From: Tanypteryx hageni
Taxonomy: Eukaryota; Arthropoda; Insecta; Odonata; Petaluridae
Assembly: GCA_028673005.1 (NCBI GenBank)
Contig: CM054113.1
Coordinates: 66,106,850 to 66,170,849, forward strand
Direction of reading: 5' to 3'
Length of the DNA: 64,000 nt
Shown here: piece by piece, positions 24,526 through 34,664 of the stretch
Position numbering within the stretch: the stretch's first letter is position 1
Layout: the number at the start of each line of letters is the position of its first letter
Notes under the pieces: model-generated
Seen by the model: the letters and a program-made list of their open reading frames with translations, nothing else
Told to the model about the DNA's origin: nothing
Databases searched by the model: none
Position numbers and translations under genes: made by a program

Positions 24526-25450
24526 ATAATGGTGAATAAAAAAACTCATTTGAATATTCATATGTATAAGGGGTGTGAAATCCGACAAATCGGCAGAAAT
24601 AATAGCAAATATATTAAAGTAATTTTTCAGTATCAGCAAGTACATTTCATCTTATGGTTAGCGAAGGGAATTTTCATCATGAAAAATCTTTCACAAATCA
24701 GAGTTTATGTAGAAAGATGCCTGATAATGTCTTTCAAAAAAAGATATACTGGGTGACAAGGAAGAATGCTTCAAACGAAAGGATTATCATCATTCAAGAT
24801 ATATTGCATGAAAACTTGATCGAAACTTCCTCGTTATGTTACAAAAAAAACGAACACTTGATAAGTGAGATAACAAGACTGCTACTTCTACATGACATGT
24901 TCCCATGAAACCCTAAAATATTATTTCTTGTAGCCTGAAAATATTGACAAGAAAAAAACTAATACCAGATATATAGTTATTTTTTCCAAATCTACATTTT
25001 AAGGGCTATCTTATCGCTCCTTTTGACGTTAAGTTACCAATTCATTATATTCTAATGGGATGCCTAACAGCTTTCAGCTAAATACTTGTACTTATCGACA
25101 TAGATACCCAACGAGTTCAAAATCATTAGAAATTATTTATTTCACACGTATTTCCAAACATGACAAATTGTTATGACGACGAAACGATTTCGCAAAATAG
25201 AAATGCCGTAATATCCCAGATCACTTCGAATGAATATAATGGAACCGCGTTTGCATAATTTAATCCCGTTGGGATGAAACATGGGGCCGAGTCTCTAATA
25301 CTCAAACTTTAAGGAAGGGCATACAATACCGAGTGTTAGAAGCTTTATGGAATTATGGACATTTTCCATAGATAAAGCCTGAAAAAAATAACTTCGAGCT
25401 GTCGAAAATTCGTTCGCTGTACGAGTCAAGAATAAGAAAAAATCAAATTA
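24526..25450. other. AT-rich non-coding
   Basis: Short ORFs only, no recognisable domains. The end of the stretch passes into the CpG-rich region of the peroxidasin promoter/first exon. Confidence 0.35.
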
Positions 25451-26620
25451 TGCGGCAGAAATTCAAAACGAAACTATCACCAACACCGCGAATTACTCCG
25501 CAAACCTCGCCGTGTAGCATTTTCCTCTCAACTTGGCAAAGTAAACAAAGAGCCCTTGGGGGCTGGCAAGGCGAACGTTACCGGAGGATGGGAAATGCAC
25601 GACAACACGACGAGGAAGGATTTGGGACAGGAGACGGCGAGGGGGGAGGTTGCGTGCAACCGGGGCGGGGAGAAGGTCCCGCCATAGAGGCATCCCTGGC
25701 GTGCGGCTACACCTCGCGATGAATGCACCCGGGCGGGGCTGGGATCGACGAACCGCACGCGACCGCGGCACCCGAATAAAAGACGCGACCCGAACGCAAA
25801 ATATTCTACCTACGCGACGGCGATAACGGGTGGAAAAGAGAAGATGCAAAATTTTTAAAAGTTTTGGCGAGAACATCGACCTCTTTTTTTTTAAGATAAA
25901 ACTTTCCCGTCCGACTCGGTCAGCCCGAGTCACTGGCACCTCTTACCCCGACGATTAAGAGATGCCACGGATAGGGGAGGTCCGACCAGATAACCGGCGA
26001 TAAGTGTTACGGCGGGATGAAGACGTCTCGACAGAAACTCGTGGGCGTCCCAAGTTCCAATTATGCGAGACGGAACTAAAACGCGAGGTGGTCGGGGCTG
26101 ACGCCCTACGGTTTGATGCCCGTTGGTGACTTACAGAATGGTCGTGCCAAGTGGTATCGGAGGCACCCTCTCTAGCCGAAGGAACATGCATCGGACGGTC
26201 GTGCGGAAGCATATGCAGCGAGCTGGGCATCCACGAATCTCCCCAGACACCGTCGTAGCCCCTATGGCCAGAAGCAGCAGCAGGACCAGCGACTTAGTCG
26301 CTGCCATGTCCTTCTTTAAAAGTCCAGCGCACGTGCTCCCACTGTGGAAGGCGGTCGCCGGTCGCCTCGGTGCGAGATGTGCGGTCGGATCGGAGAGCGA
26401 TGCGTTAATCCACAAAACCTAACTATTCGCTGGTCTGTGATCGCTGACCGTAGGCCGTAGCGAAGCAATTGAGCCTTGAAAACTTTGTTTAGATGAGGAG
26501 GCTGGAGACGAGACGAGCGAGAAAGAGAGAGAGGAACTAAGTTCGCATGAATGCTGATAGAGGCTCTGAAGTATCCTCGCGCAGCGCTCTCTGAGAGAAG
26601 GCGATACCAACTACTTGAAT
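25450..26620 (-). promoter_or_regulatory. CpG-rich island around peroxidasin exon 1
   Basis: G+C and CpG density rise sharply from about 25.45 kb, stay high past the first coding exon and fall off near 26.6 kb. Neighbouring DNA on both sides is A+T-rich. The position over a first exon, 5' UTR and start of intron 1 suggests a promoter-associated island. No TATA box could be assigned with confidence and the transcription start is unknown. Long ORFs on both strands here are consequences of GC-rich sequence. Confidence 0.5.
26135..26307 (-). CDS. Peroxidasin, first coding exon (partial gene)
   Basis: The exon encodes 57 residues plus two bases. It starts at an ATG in good context (AAGGACATGGC) and opens with a signal peptide, [16 protein letters not shown], ending near ATTVSG. 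Next comes the LRR N-terminal cap [14 protein letters not shown], and the exon stops at [11 protein letters not shown]. This closely resembles the N-terminus of peroxidasin, the secreted haem peroxidase with LRR and Ig domains that crosslinks collagen IV in basement membrane. The exon ends at a consensus donor, CATTCT|GTAAGT (intron 26134 downward), in phase 2; splitting a Leu codon at this point is typical for LRR exons. An in-frame upstream Met at 26415 would add 36 residues before the hydrophobic segment and is unlikely. LRR, Ig, peroxidase and VWC exons were not found at lower coordinates. Confidence 0.8.
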
Positions 26621-28640
26621 GGATTGTTTCAGGCGTCAATTTCAATGCTTTTTGTTCCACTGGCTCCATCGATTTAAAACTTTAACCAGCACCTGTGCTA
26701 TCATAATATTAAATAATACCTATATTTCCCTAAAAATACGCATAATTACATTTATACTAATAAAGTTTTACCTGATGAAAACTAACGAGTATTTTTTTTA
26801 GAAGATAACATAACGATGAGGTGCTAAAGTGGAATCAGATTATAAAATGAACCAATTCCTATGGCTTTCACGCGCTATTTTAAAACGTTGTGGAATAAGT
26901 TACATCCAAAAAATATGTTAATATGAACATAACCGTAATGTAAATTACTTAGACAATCAAATGATGAGATTCATGTATATGTACATTTTTACGTAAACAA
27001 CGTAAAATTGTTTAATATCACCTTATAAATTATAGTCAAATGAAATGTATGACTGTATCGAGGTTACAACTTTTAAACAATAAAAATTCGATGCAGTACA
27101 AATAAAGAATTTTTCTGGCCCAAGGAATTATGAATCCTTTAATCTTGAAAGCCAGAAGGAAAGAAGTCGACTGAATAAAATCAATTCTAGATCAGCTGTA
27201 TCTTGGATCCTAGCAATTGCATAATTTGACAAGAAGAAAAACAACACTAATGCGACCTCTATCTTAAATAGGTACCTATGTTACGATTAATCTTTAGTAG
27301 CCATTTGATCTAAATAAATCTGGAAAATATTGCTTTATATTTTTGACAGCAGCGTTCATATTAAAATTTTGTTTCATTATTTACAATTATATTAATTCTC
27401 CTAAATTGCCATACAAAATAAACATAAAGCATATTAATCATATGCTAGTGACAAAAAAGACACATACATTAATACATAAACTAGCAATCATACGTGCACG
27501 GAAGATATTACCCTGTGCTAGTATCTATCACAGGCATACGCTCAACAGCACTAATAAATTGTATTACCTTACGAAAAAAATCATCAGAAGTGCATTCCCA
27601 ACACAAAGTGTCCCTCTTCAATGCTGGAGATCAATCACAATGGATCCGATTGAATGTATCAACGAAAGAATATTAAAAATATTTTCCAATATTTTTGTCC
27701 TTATTCAGATTCAAAGTAAATCAAAATGTGCCCAACTTAAAAAAGTCTGCAACAAGGATTTCTAGTTTAAAAGAGTTCAAGGGAGGAAAGCGTCATTAGC
27801 TGATGTTATACATGTTTACCATTCGATTAAACATCTCCATGCGTGTAACTTTTTGGATTGCACTTTTAAATCGAGTGCTAATACCTACAACGATTTGACC
27901 ATATCATCAAAAATATCATGTGGGAGAACAAAATCAGAAGTGTTTGTAAATATTCTGACATAAATAGCATTGCTAACAGTTTATTTGAAAAAAATTGTCC
28001 CCAACTAATTTCAAAAGTTGGCAATTCTAGATTGCATTTTTTTGTCCTTTCATAAATTATTGAGCATGAATATTTTTATACCCAGCTAAGATCGTCAGTG
28101 AATGTAAAATTATTGGCATAATAATTTCCAAAGATAAATGATCATTTTTCGATTGTTAATAAATAAAATATTGCTTAATCATATTTAGTTCAGCGCGCGG
28201 ACTATCGATTACGTCATTGGTGTAACATACCTGTGAAATTATTCCTCTTGACAATGACGTTGGGTGGGTATTTCAATATCTTCTGTGTTGTTGTTTTCGT
28301 TTAATTTGGTTATTTTCCATTTTTTCTAATTTACGGCTCGAAATTTCTCTTTAGTTATAGGATATAAATAAGTGCACCATATTAACTGTGTCTGCAAATA
28401 TTATCATGTGCTGTTTAGTTCACTCGTTGTTCTGTACTAATATTCAACTTGATCCTAACACTTGTATGTTTTTATTATTTGTGTTAATAATATAAGATTT
28501 GAGTGATTCTGTAGAAAAGATTGAATTACTGTACATGGCCATCGTCATATTTTCCAGTTTGCACGGATTTATGTTTGTAGCCGTAAGCCAGTTTGGGAAA
28601 ATAACAACCTAACATTTTTGGGATTAGCAGTGATTTTGGT
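26621..28640. other. Intergenic region between divergent genes
   Basis: A+T-rich DNA separates the minus-strand peroxidasin exon from the plus-strand LRR gene. The last 450 bp may hold the LRR gene promoter: ATTACGTCATTGG near 28210, CAATGACGTTG near 28252 (CRE-like half sites) and TATCGATTA near 28203 (similar to the insect DRE motif). ORFs at 27.3-27.8 kb show no domain. Confidence 0.35.
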
Positions 28641-28651
28641 CGTAAAAGCAG

Positions 28652-28892
28652 GTGACTTTTTAAATTTTAGATCATATTATTTTCTAATAAAAACTTTCGT
28701 TGATAAAAAATGCATGTATTTTGTGTAGAAGTGATGCTTCTATTTGATCTTAATATACACTATTGAATTGTACTGAAACTCCTCAGCCTCTCATGCCAAT
28801 GTAATTAATATATACGCAGGTCATTATGACGTAAAAACGACGATTGCCAATTTCCAATGTTTGATGTTTATGATTTTGTGGAAATATTTCAG
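28652..28892 (+). other. Predicted intron in the 5' UTR of the LRR gene
   Basis: AAAAGCAG|GTGACT at 28651/28652 is a plausible donor. The acceptor GAAATATTTCAG|GAACTTG ends at 28892, 21 bases before the ATG. This would place the entire coding region in the last exon. It is inferred from splice motifs only. Confidence 0.4.
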
Positions 28893-28913
28893 GAACTTGA
28901 GAAGATTTGAGCT

Positions 28914-30461
28914 ATGCCATTGTACAAGTTACCCCAAACTCTTTATGCAATTGCTTTAAAGTTAAGTGAAAATTTGGTGGACATAGCATGTATGAATATC
29001 GAAAACTGGTACGGAAAATTTGACGAAGAAGCCTGTAAGTTACAAGTGAAATATTTGCAAAGGTATCTGTCATCCAATTTATCCAGCATAGTGCTAGATG
29101 ATTTGTGTGAACAAAGAACTTTGGTTCGAAATTCACTGCAAAGAGATAATAGAATAAAGTTAGCTGTTCATATGCACAGAAATATGAGAACATTTAGTGT
29201 TGATATGAATTCCATTGAATGCAAATTACCGATTCGAGATCCATTTTGGATAAATCAACTCTCACTATTACCAGTCATTACCTCTCTTGATTTACACTTA
29301 ATTTGTACTGATGAAATCTTGGAAGTTATTGGGAAATGCTGTCCTTTTCTGGAAGATATGAATATGGTGTCCCGACTGGAGCAAGATAAGAGAGCCAAGG
29401 GTTCTGGAGTTTTTAATGCTCTCAAATTAAAGTTTTTTGTTTCAGATGTAGGACTTGCTCATTTGACTCGATGCAAAAAGCTTAAGAAACTCACAATGAA
29501 TAAAATGCTTCGTAGCCATTATGGAGGTCGTATGATGACTGATAATGGAATAAGGATGTTATTAAGGTCCTTAACAAATCTTCAATTTATTAGTTATGGT
29601 GATACTGGATCTGTTATAGCATATGGAATGGAAGATGTGAGTTCTTTAAATCTCAGGTGCTTAAGTGATGTTCATCCCAGTCCTAGACATATAGAAGCAG
29701 CATCTCGATTGTGCCCTAAACTCCAATTCCTTAGCCTCTGCATGCCAGCAGGAACTTCCTCTCAGGAAGTCGATGAAGTTTGGAATAAAGATAGTGCAAG
29801 TGTTCTTCAGGCATTGGCAGATAGCACCATAAATGTCAATGGACTAGAAATACAGCAATTTACATTTGACGACAGCCTTCTGCAATTACTTGTGATCAAA
29901 GGTAAATATCTCACCAGCTTGCAGCTGCATACATGTAATTTCATCAGTTCAAAAGAATTAATGTTGATAGGTAAAAATTGTCCCTGCATAAAGAATTTGT
30001 ACATAAAGGACATGGGACCAGAACCAGTTTCTAACAAGGTTCAGCCACGGATGTTTAACCAAAGCTTTGAAAGCAAATCTCCTCCATTTTCATGTCTGCA
30101 ATGCCTTCAATTGAATGGTCGGGAGTGGGATCCAAAAATTATCCTACCAATTTGCTTGTCATATGCATTTCAGTTGAATACTCTAAGTTTGTCCAATTTT
30201 ACATACCTGAAGCTATTAGATCAAGTTATGGCACGCATATTTTTTATCAATCCTTTAAAAGAACTTCGTGCTCTGTATTTATTTGGTGGGTGTCCTCTGT
30301 CTTTCAATGGTATTATGCAAGTTCTTGAATCCTGCTCAAAGTTGAATCACATAACTTTTTGGGAGCATGAATTCTTACAATCCGAAGATGTAACTTTATT
30401 GAAAGAAGAAGTTCGGAAAAATAATTTTGATTTGAACATTTGCTCATTAGGTGTGAATTAA
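28914..30461 (+). CDS. Leucine-rich-repeat (RNI/AMN1-like) protein, single coding exon
   Basis: An uninterrupted 515-residue ORF begins at the first ATG after a likely acceptor and ends with TAA at 30459-30461. The N-terminal ~110 residues (PLYKLPQTLYAIALKLSENL onward, then LQRYLSSNLSSIVLDDL) look like the helical lead-in common in F-box-like/LRR adaptors, but no clear F-box was seen. Irregular Leu/Cys repeats follow: ITSLDLHLICTDEILEVIGK, CPFLEDMNM, CKKLKKLTMNK, LTSLQLHTCNF, NCPCIKNLYI, LNTLSLSNF and ELRALYLFGGCPLSFNG. They resemble the ribonuclease-inhibitor-type repeats of AMN1/FBXL proteins. There is no signal peptide or membrane segment, so a cytoplasmic or nuclear scaffold is likely. 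A substrate-recognition role would be inference only. It is divergent from peroxidasin and convergent with the RBM12-like gene. Confidence 0.75.
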   Translation: MPLYKLPQTLYAIALKLSENLVDIACMNIENWYGKFDEEACKLQVKYLQRYLSSNLSSIVLDDLCEQRTLVRNSLQRDNRIKLAVHMHRNMRTFSVDMNSIECKLPIRDPFWINQLSLLPVITSLDLHLICTDEILEVIGKCCPFLEDMNMVSRLEQDKRAKGSGVFNALKLKFFVSDVGLAHLTRCKKLKKLTMNKMLRSHYGGRMMTDNGIRMLLRSLTNLQFISYGDTGSVIAYGMEDVSSLNLRCLSDVHPSPRHIEAASRLCPKLQFLSLCMPAGTSSQEVDEVWNKDSASVLQALADSTINVNGLEIQQFTFDDSLLQLLVIKGKYLTSLQLHTCNFISSKELMLIGKNCPCIKNLYIKDMGPEPVSNKVQPRMFNQSFESKSPPFSCLQCLQLNGREWDPKIILPICLSYAFQLNTLSLSNFTYLKLLDQVMARIFFINPLKELRALYLFGGCPLSFNGIMQVLESCSKLNHITFWEHEFLQSEDVTLLKEEVRKNNFDLNICSLGVN

Positions 30462-30515
30462 GGGTGAATTCATACAAGTATCACATTTACTGCCAATTTT
30501 CCTGTGTGATGTAGG

Positions 30516-30650
30516 AATAAAAAACCACATCTGATTTCAAATGTATGATTACTTATTGATAACAAATGTCTGTGAATTTTTCTAATTTAATTCTTATAAA
30601 TGTAATAAAAAAATATTTGATTTTAATTTTGTATTATTTAATAGAATAAA
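30516..30650 (+). terminator. Poly(A) signals of the LRR gene
   Basis: AATAAA occurs at 30516-30521, 30604-30609 and 30645-30650 within 200 bases downstream of the stop codon, and again at 30731-30736. Which one is used cannot be told from sequence. Confidence 0.5.
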
Positions 30651-30784
30651 TATCACAAAATGTTTGCTATTTCAATGGTATTTATGCAATTTCTTTGGGT
30701 GTAAAATGTGTTGCCTTAATGACTGGTTTGAATAAAACTGATTGCAAAAACTTTCCATAGATGTTAAGGATTATCTCAAAAATA

Positions 30785-31024
30785 CAGTAAACCCTTGCCC
30801 AAGGTAGTTTTACCCATTGTAGATTTGATTATACATGGTTAAATATAGGTGACACTTATTTACCAAACAGAAAAATTTGTGCATGAAATATATTTTACTT
30901 CCACATGTGACAAGCAAGCTCTTAACATAAACAAACAACTTTTTCGGGTGTTAAATTTGCACAATGAGGTTTAGTCCAACACTTATCTAAGAACAAAACC
31001 CCTGCATTGCACAAGGGGCTACTG
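30785..31024. mobile_element. pogo/Tigger-type MITE
   Basis: The left end after TA (30783-30784) is CAGTAAACCCTTGCCCAAGG. The right end is CAAGGGGCTACTG, whose reverse complement starts CAGTAGCCCCTTG. CAGT-starting inverted repeats next to TA are the pogo/Tigger pattern; the right flank reads AA rather than TA. The 240-bp A+T-rich interior has no ORF. Confidence 0.55.
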
Positions 31025-31813
31025 AATATGATATGAAATGTATTAAAAGGATTATCATGGCTTATGTTGAGTATAGCCAAAATTGCTTTTTATTTTATTG
31101 GCATCCATGACCACCACAATATAATCTTTCAGGAAGATATACTCGTCTTTGGTAGATTAATGGCCTAAAATAAGGATGCCACATAAAAACAAATGAGTCA
31201 ATTCTAAATCTAATAACAAACATAGAGATGCAAATCAGACATTGTTACATGAACATTAGCATGTATAGTTTATAGAAATTTATAAGGGAATATTTCTATT
31301 TGTGTTACTAAGAACTTGGTTGGAAAATAATAAGAAGCTTGTGATGTGATCATGAATATGCTAAAGCTCAAGAATGAATATTTGTCAGCAACTTAAAATG
31401 ATTGAAACATTCTTTAAAATAACCAATATTATTCCATTCTTTACCCGAGTATGATTGTCAAATATTATCCATATAGTATCATTAAAACAAAATTGTGTTA
31501 AATTTGCTAAAGGCTAATCAAAATTCATCATGTAACTGGACAGAAGAGAAAATTTTCATAATTTAAGTGACTGTTAAGTTCAATTCAATTCTTTATTATG
31601 ATGGTTACTTCATTTGTGACATTCAGGTCAATTATACCAAACAGCATGTAACACATATCCATGCCTTAACAGCAGAAATCAAATCTTGTCTAGTTATAAA
31701 AAGGTTACTACTATACCTAGTGCTCTAGTTATAACACTGTTACTGTGGATTCAGTTATATCATGGGTCTCCCTCCTCATTCTACATTAAACAAAAAATTT
31801 ATTCTACTCTATA
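31025..31813. other. AT-rich intergenic DNA
   Basis: No ORFs or terminal repeats of note were seen between the pogo-like MITE and the hammerhead-bearing element. Confidence 0.35.
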
Positions 31814-31872
31814 TGAATTGAAGATTCGACTCCAAACCATAAAAAAAGGAATTTAGTGAAGAAGAACAAAGT

Positions 31873-31915
31873 GCCCTATATGTATTTCGAGAGCCAAACT
31901 CTCATCATCAGTAGC
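31873..31915 (-). ncRNA. Hammerhead-ribozyme-like core, element A left
   Basis: On the minus strand the order is GCTA, CTGATGA (31911-31905), an extra T, stem II GAGAGT/GCTCTC with a TTG loop, GAA, stem III ATA-CA-TAT, then UA at the cleavage position. The 3' strand of stem I (GGGC) no longer pairs well with GCTA, so this copy is likely weakened. Confidence 0.45.
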
Positions 31916-32309
31916 TGATGTTAACATGTGATAAGATATATATAAGATATATATATAGGACAGAAAAAACATAATTTAGATACATGCTTCATAGAGCACT
32001 TAGCACACTTTAGACAACAGAATTAACAATTCGAGTGTAGCCACCCATATATAGGAAAACAATCACCCTATCACTATTCAGAGTTTAACTTAAACTCAAT
32101 ACATGATGAAAACAAATTAGACGCTTACGAGAGCATTTTTATCAATAAATTTTTAAAAAATCATTATGAATATAGATCACAGCCAAGTACCTTACTCCTC
32201 CTTCTACAGTTTAATGGTTCTCACTCCTCTCCTGCCTACTTTCACTTTCTCGCCAATGGACAACGGTTTAAATTCCGGACACAAAGCACAATCCCCACAC
32301 TTGACATCA

Positions 32310-32352
32310 GCTACTGATGATAAGAGCTTGGCTCTTGAAATATGTATTTAGT
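32310..32352 (+). ncRNA. Hammerhead-ribozyme-like core, element A right
   Basis: Stem I GCTA pairs with TAGT (one G-U). The core CTGATGA is at 32314-32320, followed by one extra T. Stem II is AAGAGC/GCTCTT with a TTG loop, then GAA, a 3-bp stem III ATA-TG-TAT, and UU at the cleavage position (cut after 32348 expected). The outer stem II pair is A-U here but G-C in element B, a compensatory change. Type I topology with a very short stem III is known for the hammerheads of Penelope-like elements and retrozymes. Confidence 0.6.
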
Positions 32353-32410
32353 GCTTCCTTCTTCTTTACTAAATTCCTTTTTTTATGGTTGGAAGTTGAA
32401 TCTTCAACTC

Positions 32411-33879
32411 GTAATCTTACTTGTTGTAGTCTCTTCTATTTACTACTCCCTATAGATTGATGTCATCATAAATTTTTGCATTTTTTGTTTTAACAAGTAA
32501 AAAGTATATAAATTAGAAAAATTAAAGTCATATAGACAATGTATTGGATCAAAGGGACAATGCTCTCTGTTACACCACGTTATATCTTATAACTCAAGTT
32601 GCTGCATCTACCCCAAAATCTGCACTAAGGGAGCATTTTCTTTGGTTTTAATTTTGACCGTGATTTACATACTTTATATGCTTGTACATAAATAGAAATT
32701 GTCTTGGCACCTTCCAAATTCCATCATCATCAATAATGAAGTTGTCATTGGCACTCAAACTTCCAGACATTTGGATGCTTCAATCCTCTTTGGCTTAAAG
32801 TGCCTGAACCCGATTTGATGTTCTGCCCATTCATAATACAATTTCTTTTTTCCTCTGTTGGAGAGCTATGAACAATTTTTTTGTGTTGGGTGTTTCCCAT
32901 CACTCTACACTTCTCTCATACTAATCGTAAGTTCCCTTCTCTGTAAACACTGAAAAAATAATGTTCTCAATGCCTGCCTGTTATGACTACAACTGAACCA
33001 AGCAACAAAATAGATGAAACAACTAAGAGGCCATCATCATTTGACTTTCCTCTGTGATGGACATGGTATGTTGTAGGTAAGAAAGTTTTTTCAAGATGCA
33101 GTGCTGGATTTTTTTATGACAGGATGCTTTTTGGAATATCACCAGGAAAATGGAGTAGAAGTGGAAAACTAAAACCATCTCAAAGTAGGAAAAATGTTTA
33201 ACAATACAATAAATATATACTGAGTTACTGCCAGTTATGTGAACCACTCTAATGTTAAATTTCGGTAATTAAAAGGTTCAAAACGGGATACTGGGCATTT
33301 AAATTCACACCAGTGAGTTAAAAGAAACCACTACAAGAATGAGATAAACACAAAAGATATAAATGGGTATCATAATGGCTCTATCATTTGAGAAACAATT
33401 TTCTATGGATAAATGATGCTTTTCTATAATATATATATTAATAACGTAAAAAAAATGTTTTTAAAGTGAAGGTAACAACCATCTTAACATGTGATGCATC
33501 AAATTAAATGTCTTGGCCTGCAGATTTGCAGGAAAATGATAAAATTGAAATCAGTCAAAACAGAAAGATATTGAGGTTTTTTGTGACCAGCTAAGCTCTG
33601 CTCGACAGTTGTAGTGGTTGATGTTAAGATGGCGCTCCTAGTGGACATTAGATGCTGTAGGAAATAACGTACTCCTAGTGGACATTAGTCAAGGAAATAA
33701 ACCTTGCAGTCTCTGACCTTCATGGTAATGTGACAGCAAGCTAACTCCCAAGACAATATTTAATCTAACCAACCAGTCGATTTATCGATGGGCAACTGCT
33801 AATAATAATTAATTCTTGAAATTCCTTTTTTCATTTATATTTTTACAAGGCAAAAGTTCAAAAAGTGCATGCTTTACAT
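32411..33879. other. Intergenic, no gene; small 17-bp duplication
   Basis: Mostly A+T-rich. CTCCTAGTGGACATTAG occurs twice, near 33634 and 33672, about 38 bp apart. No coding sequence was recognised. Confidence 0.35.
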
Positions 33880-34131
33880 CAGCATTTCTCAACCTTTTTA
33901 ATAGCATGACCCACCTAGGCTTTGAGAGTTTACCTGGGACCCATCTATTATCTATATACTAATTTCTTCAAGCAGTAGATAATATATGTCCACAGAGGGT
34001 GCACATTGTTCTTTAACTATTTTATCATGAAGTCATTAAAAAAATGGAAAGATTTATCAAAATCAACTATTTAGAAATCTTTCCCCATCCCATCTCAAGT
34101 TCCTTTGCAATCCAATAGTTGAGAAACCTTC
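33880..34131. mobile_element. hAT-type MITE
   Basis: The ends are CAGCATTTCTCAAC (left) and GTTGAGAAACCTTC (right; reverse complement GAAGGTTTCTCAAC). Flanking 8-mers CTTTACAT (33872-33879) and CTTTATAT (34132-34139) match at 7 of 8 positions, fitting a hAT target duplication. The 252-bp element has no ORF. Confidence 0.65.
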
Positions 34132-34444
34132 CTTTATATTAATTATACCACTCAAAGGTCAGTGTCCAATGAAAGTTACTTTCTTCAAACAATGAAACCA
34201 AATATACTATATAGTGTTTATACATGCAAAATTTTCCAGATAAGATTATTACTTCTAATTTGTTGACTCATAAGAAAAAATTGAAAGAGAAAAAAAAGTT
34301 TAAAAATTACAACAGGATAATTCTTCCATGCAGAGTTTATTGTTCGAAATTCAACGTTAAATGCCATTTACAGAGTTATGTACAAGTTATTGCTGAATCA
34401 AAAATGTTATCAATTAGCAGGATATTAACAACTGACAAGTAATA

Positions 34445-34450
34445 TTTATT
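34445..34450 (-). terminator. Candidate poly(A) signal of the RBM12-like gene
   Basis: AATAAA on the minus strand about 215 bases past the stop codon; another lies at 34341-34336. Usage is unknown. Confidence 0.35.
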
Positions 34451-34664
34451 ACTTCGATAAAATATGATGTGGGGTAAAATAAAAAACCTGCAAAAATCAC
34501 TCAAAAATGATTCTATTTTGAATATGAAAAAGTAGAATTACAGAGGACACAAAGGATAAGTTCTCAAATGAAACTAAATACAGTGAATTATACTCTACAC
34601 CATTCAGATGGGAATGTTTTCAAGTCCACAATGATGATACTTTTCATTTACAAAATGAAAAGCC

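Larger units (their letters stand above)
31814..32410. mobile_element. Hammerhead-bearing inverted-repeat element A
   Basis: The arms at about 31814-31920 and 32305-32410 are reverse complements over about 105 bp with few differences (GAATTGAAGATTC...AAGGAATTTAGT...ATCAGTAGCTGATG). Each arm carries a hammerhead-ribozyme-like core pointing outward. The right arm is followed by TGTAGTCTCTTCTATTTA, which matches the tail after the larger related element B (GTAGTCTCCATCTTTATTTA near 52883). The interior (about 385 bp) is A+T-rich with an ATATATAAGATAT run at 31930-31960 and no convincing coding sequence. It is probably a short, older relative of element B at 51.4-52.9 kb. Confidence 0.65.

Noticed and set aside
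25493..25939. 148-residue minus-strand ORF near the peroxidasin exon
   Set aside because: Arg/Pro-rich translation of a GC-rich region with no domain, downstream of the splice donor and therefore intronic.
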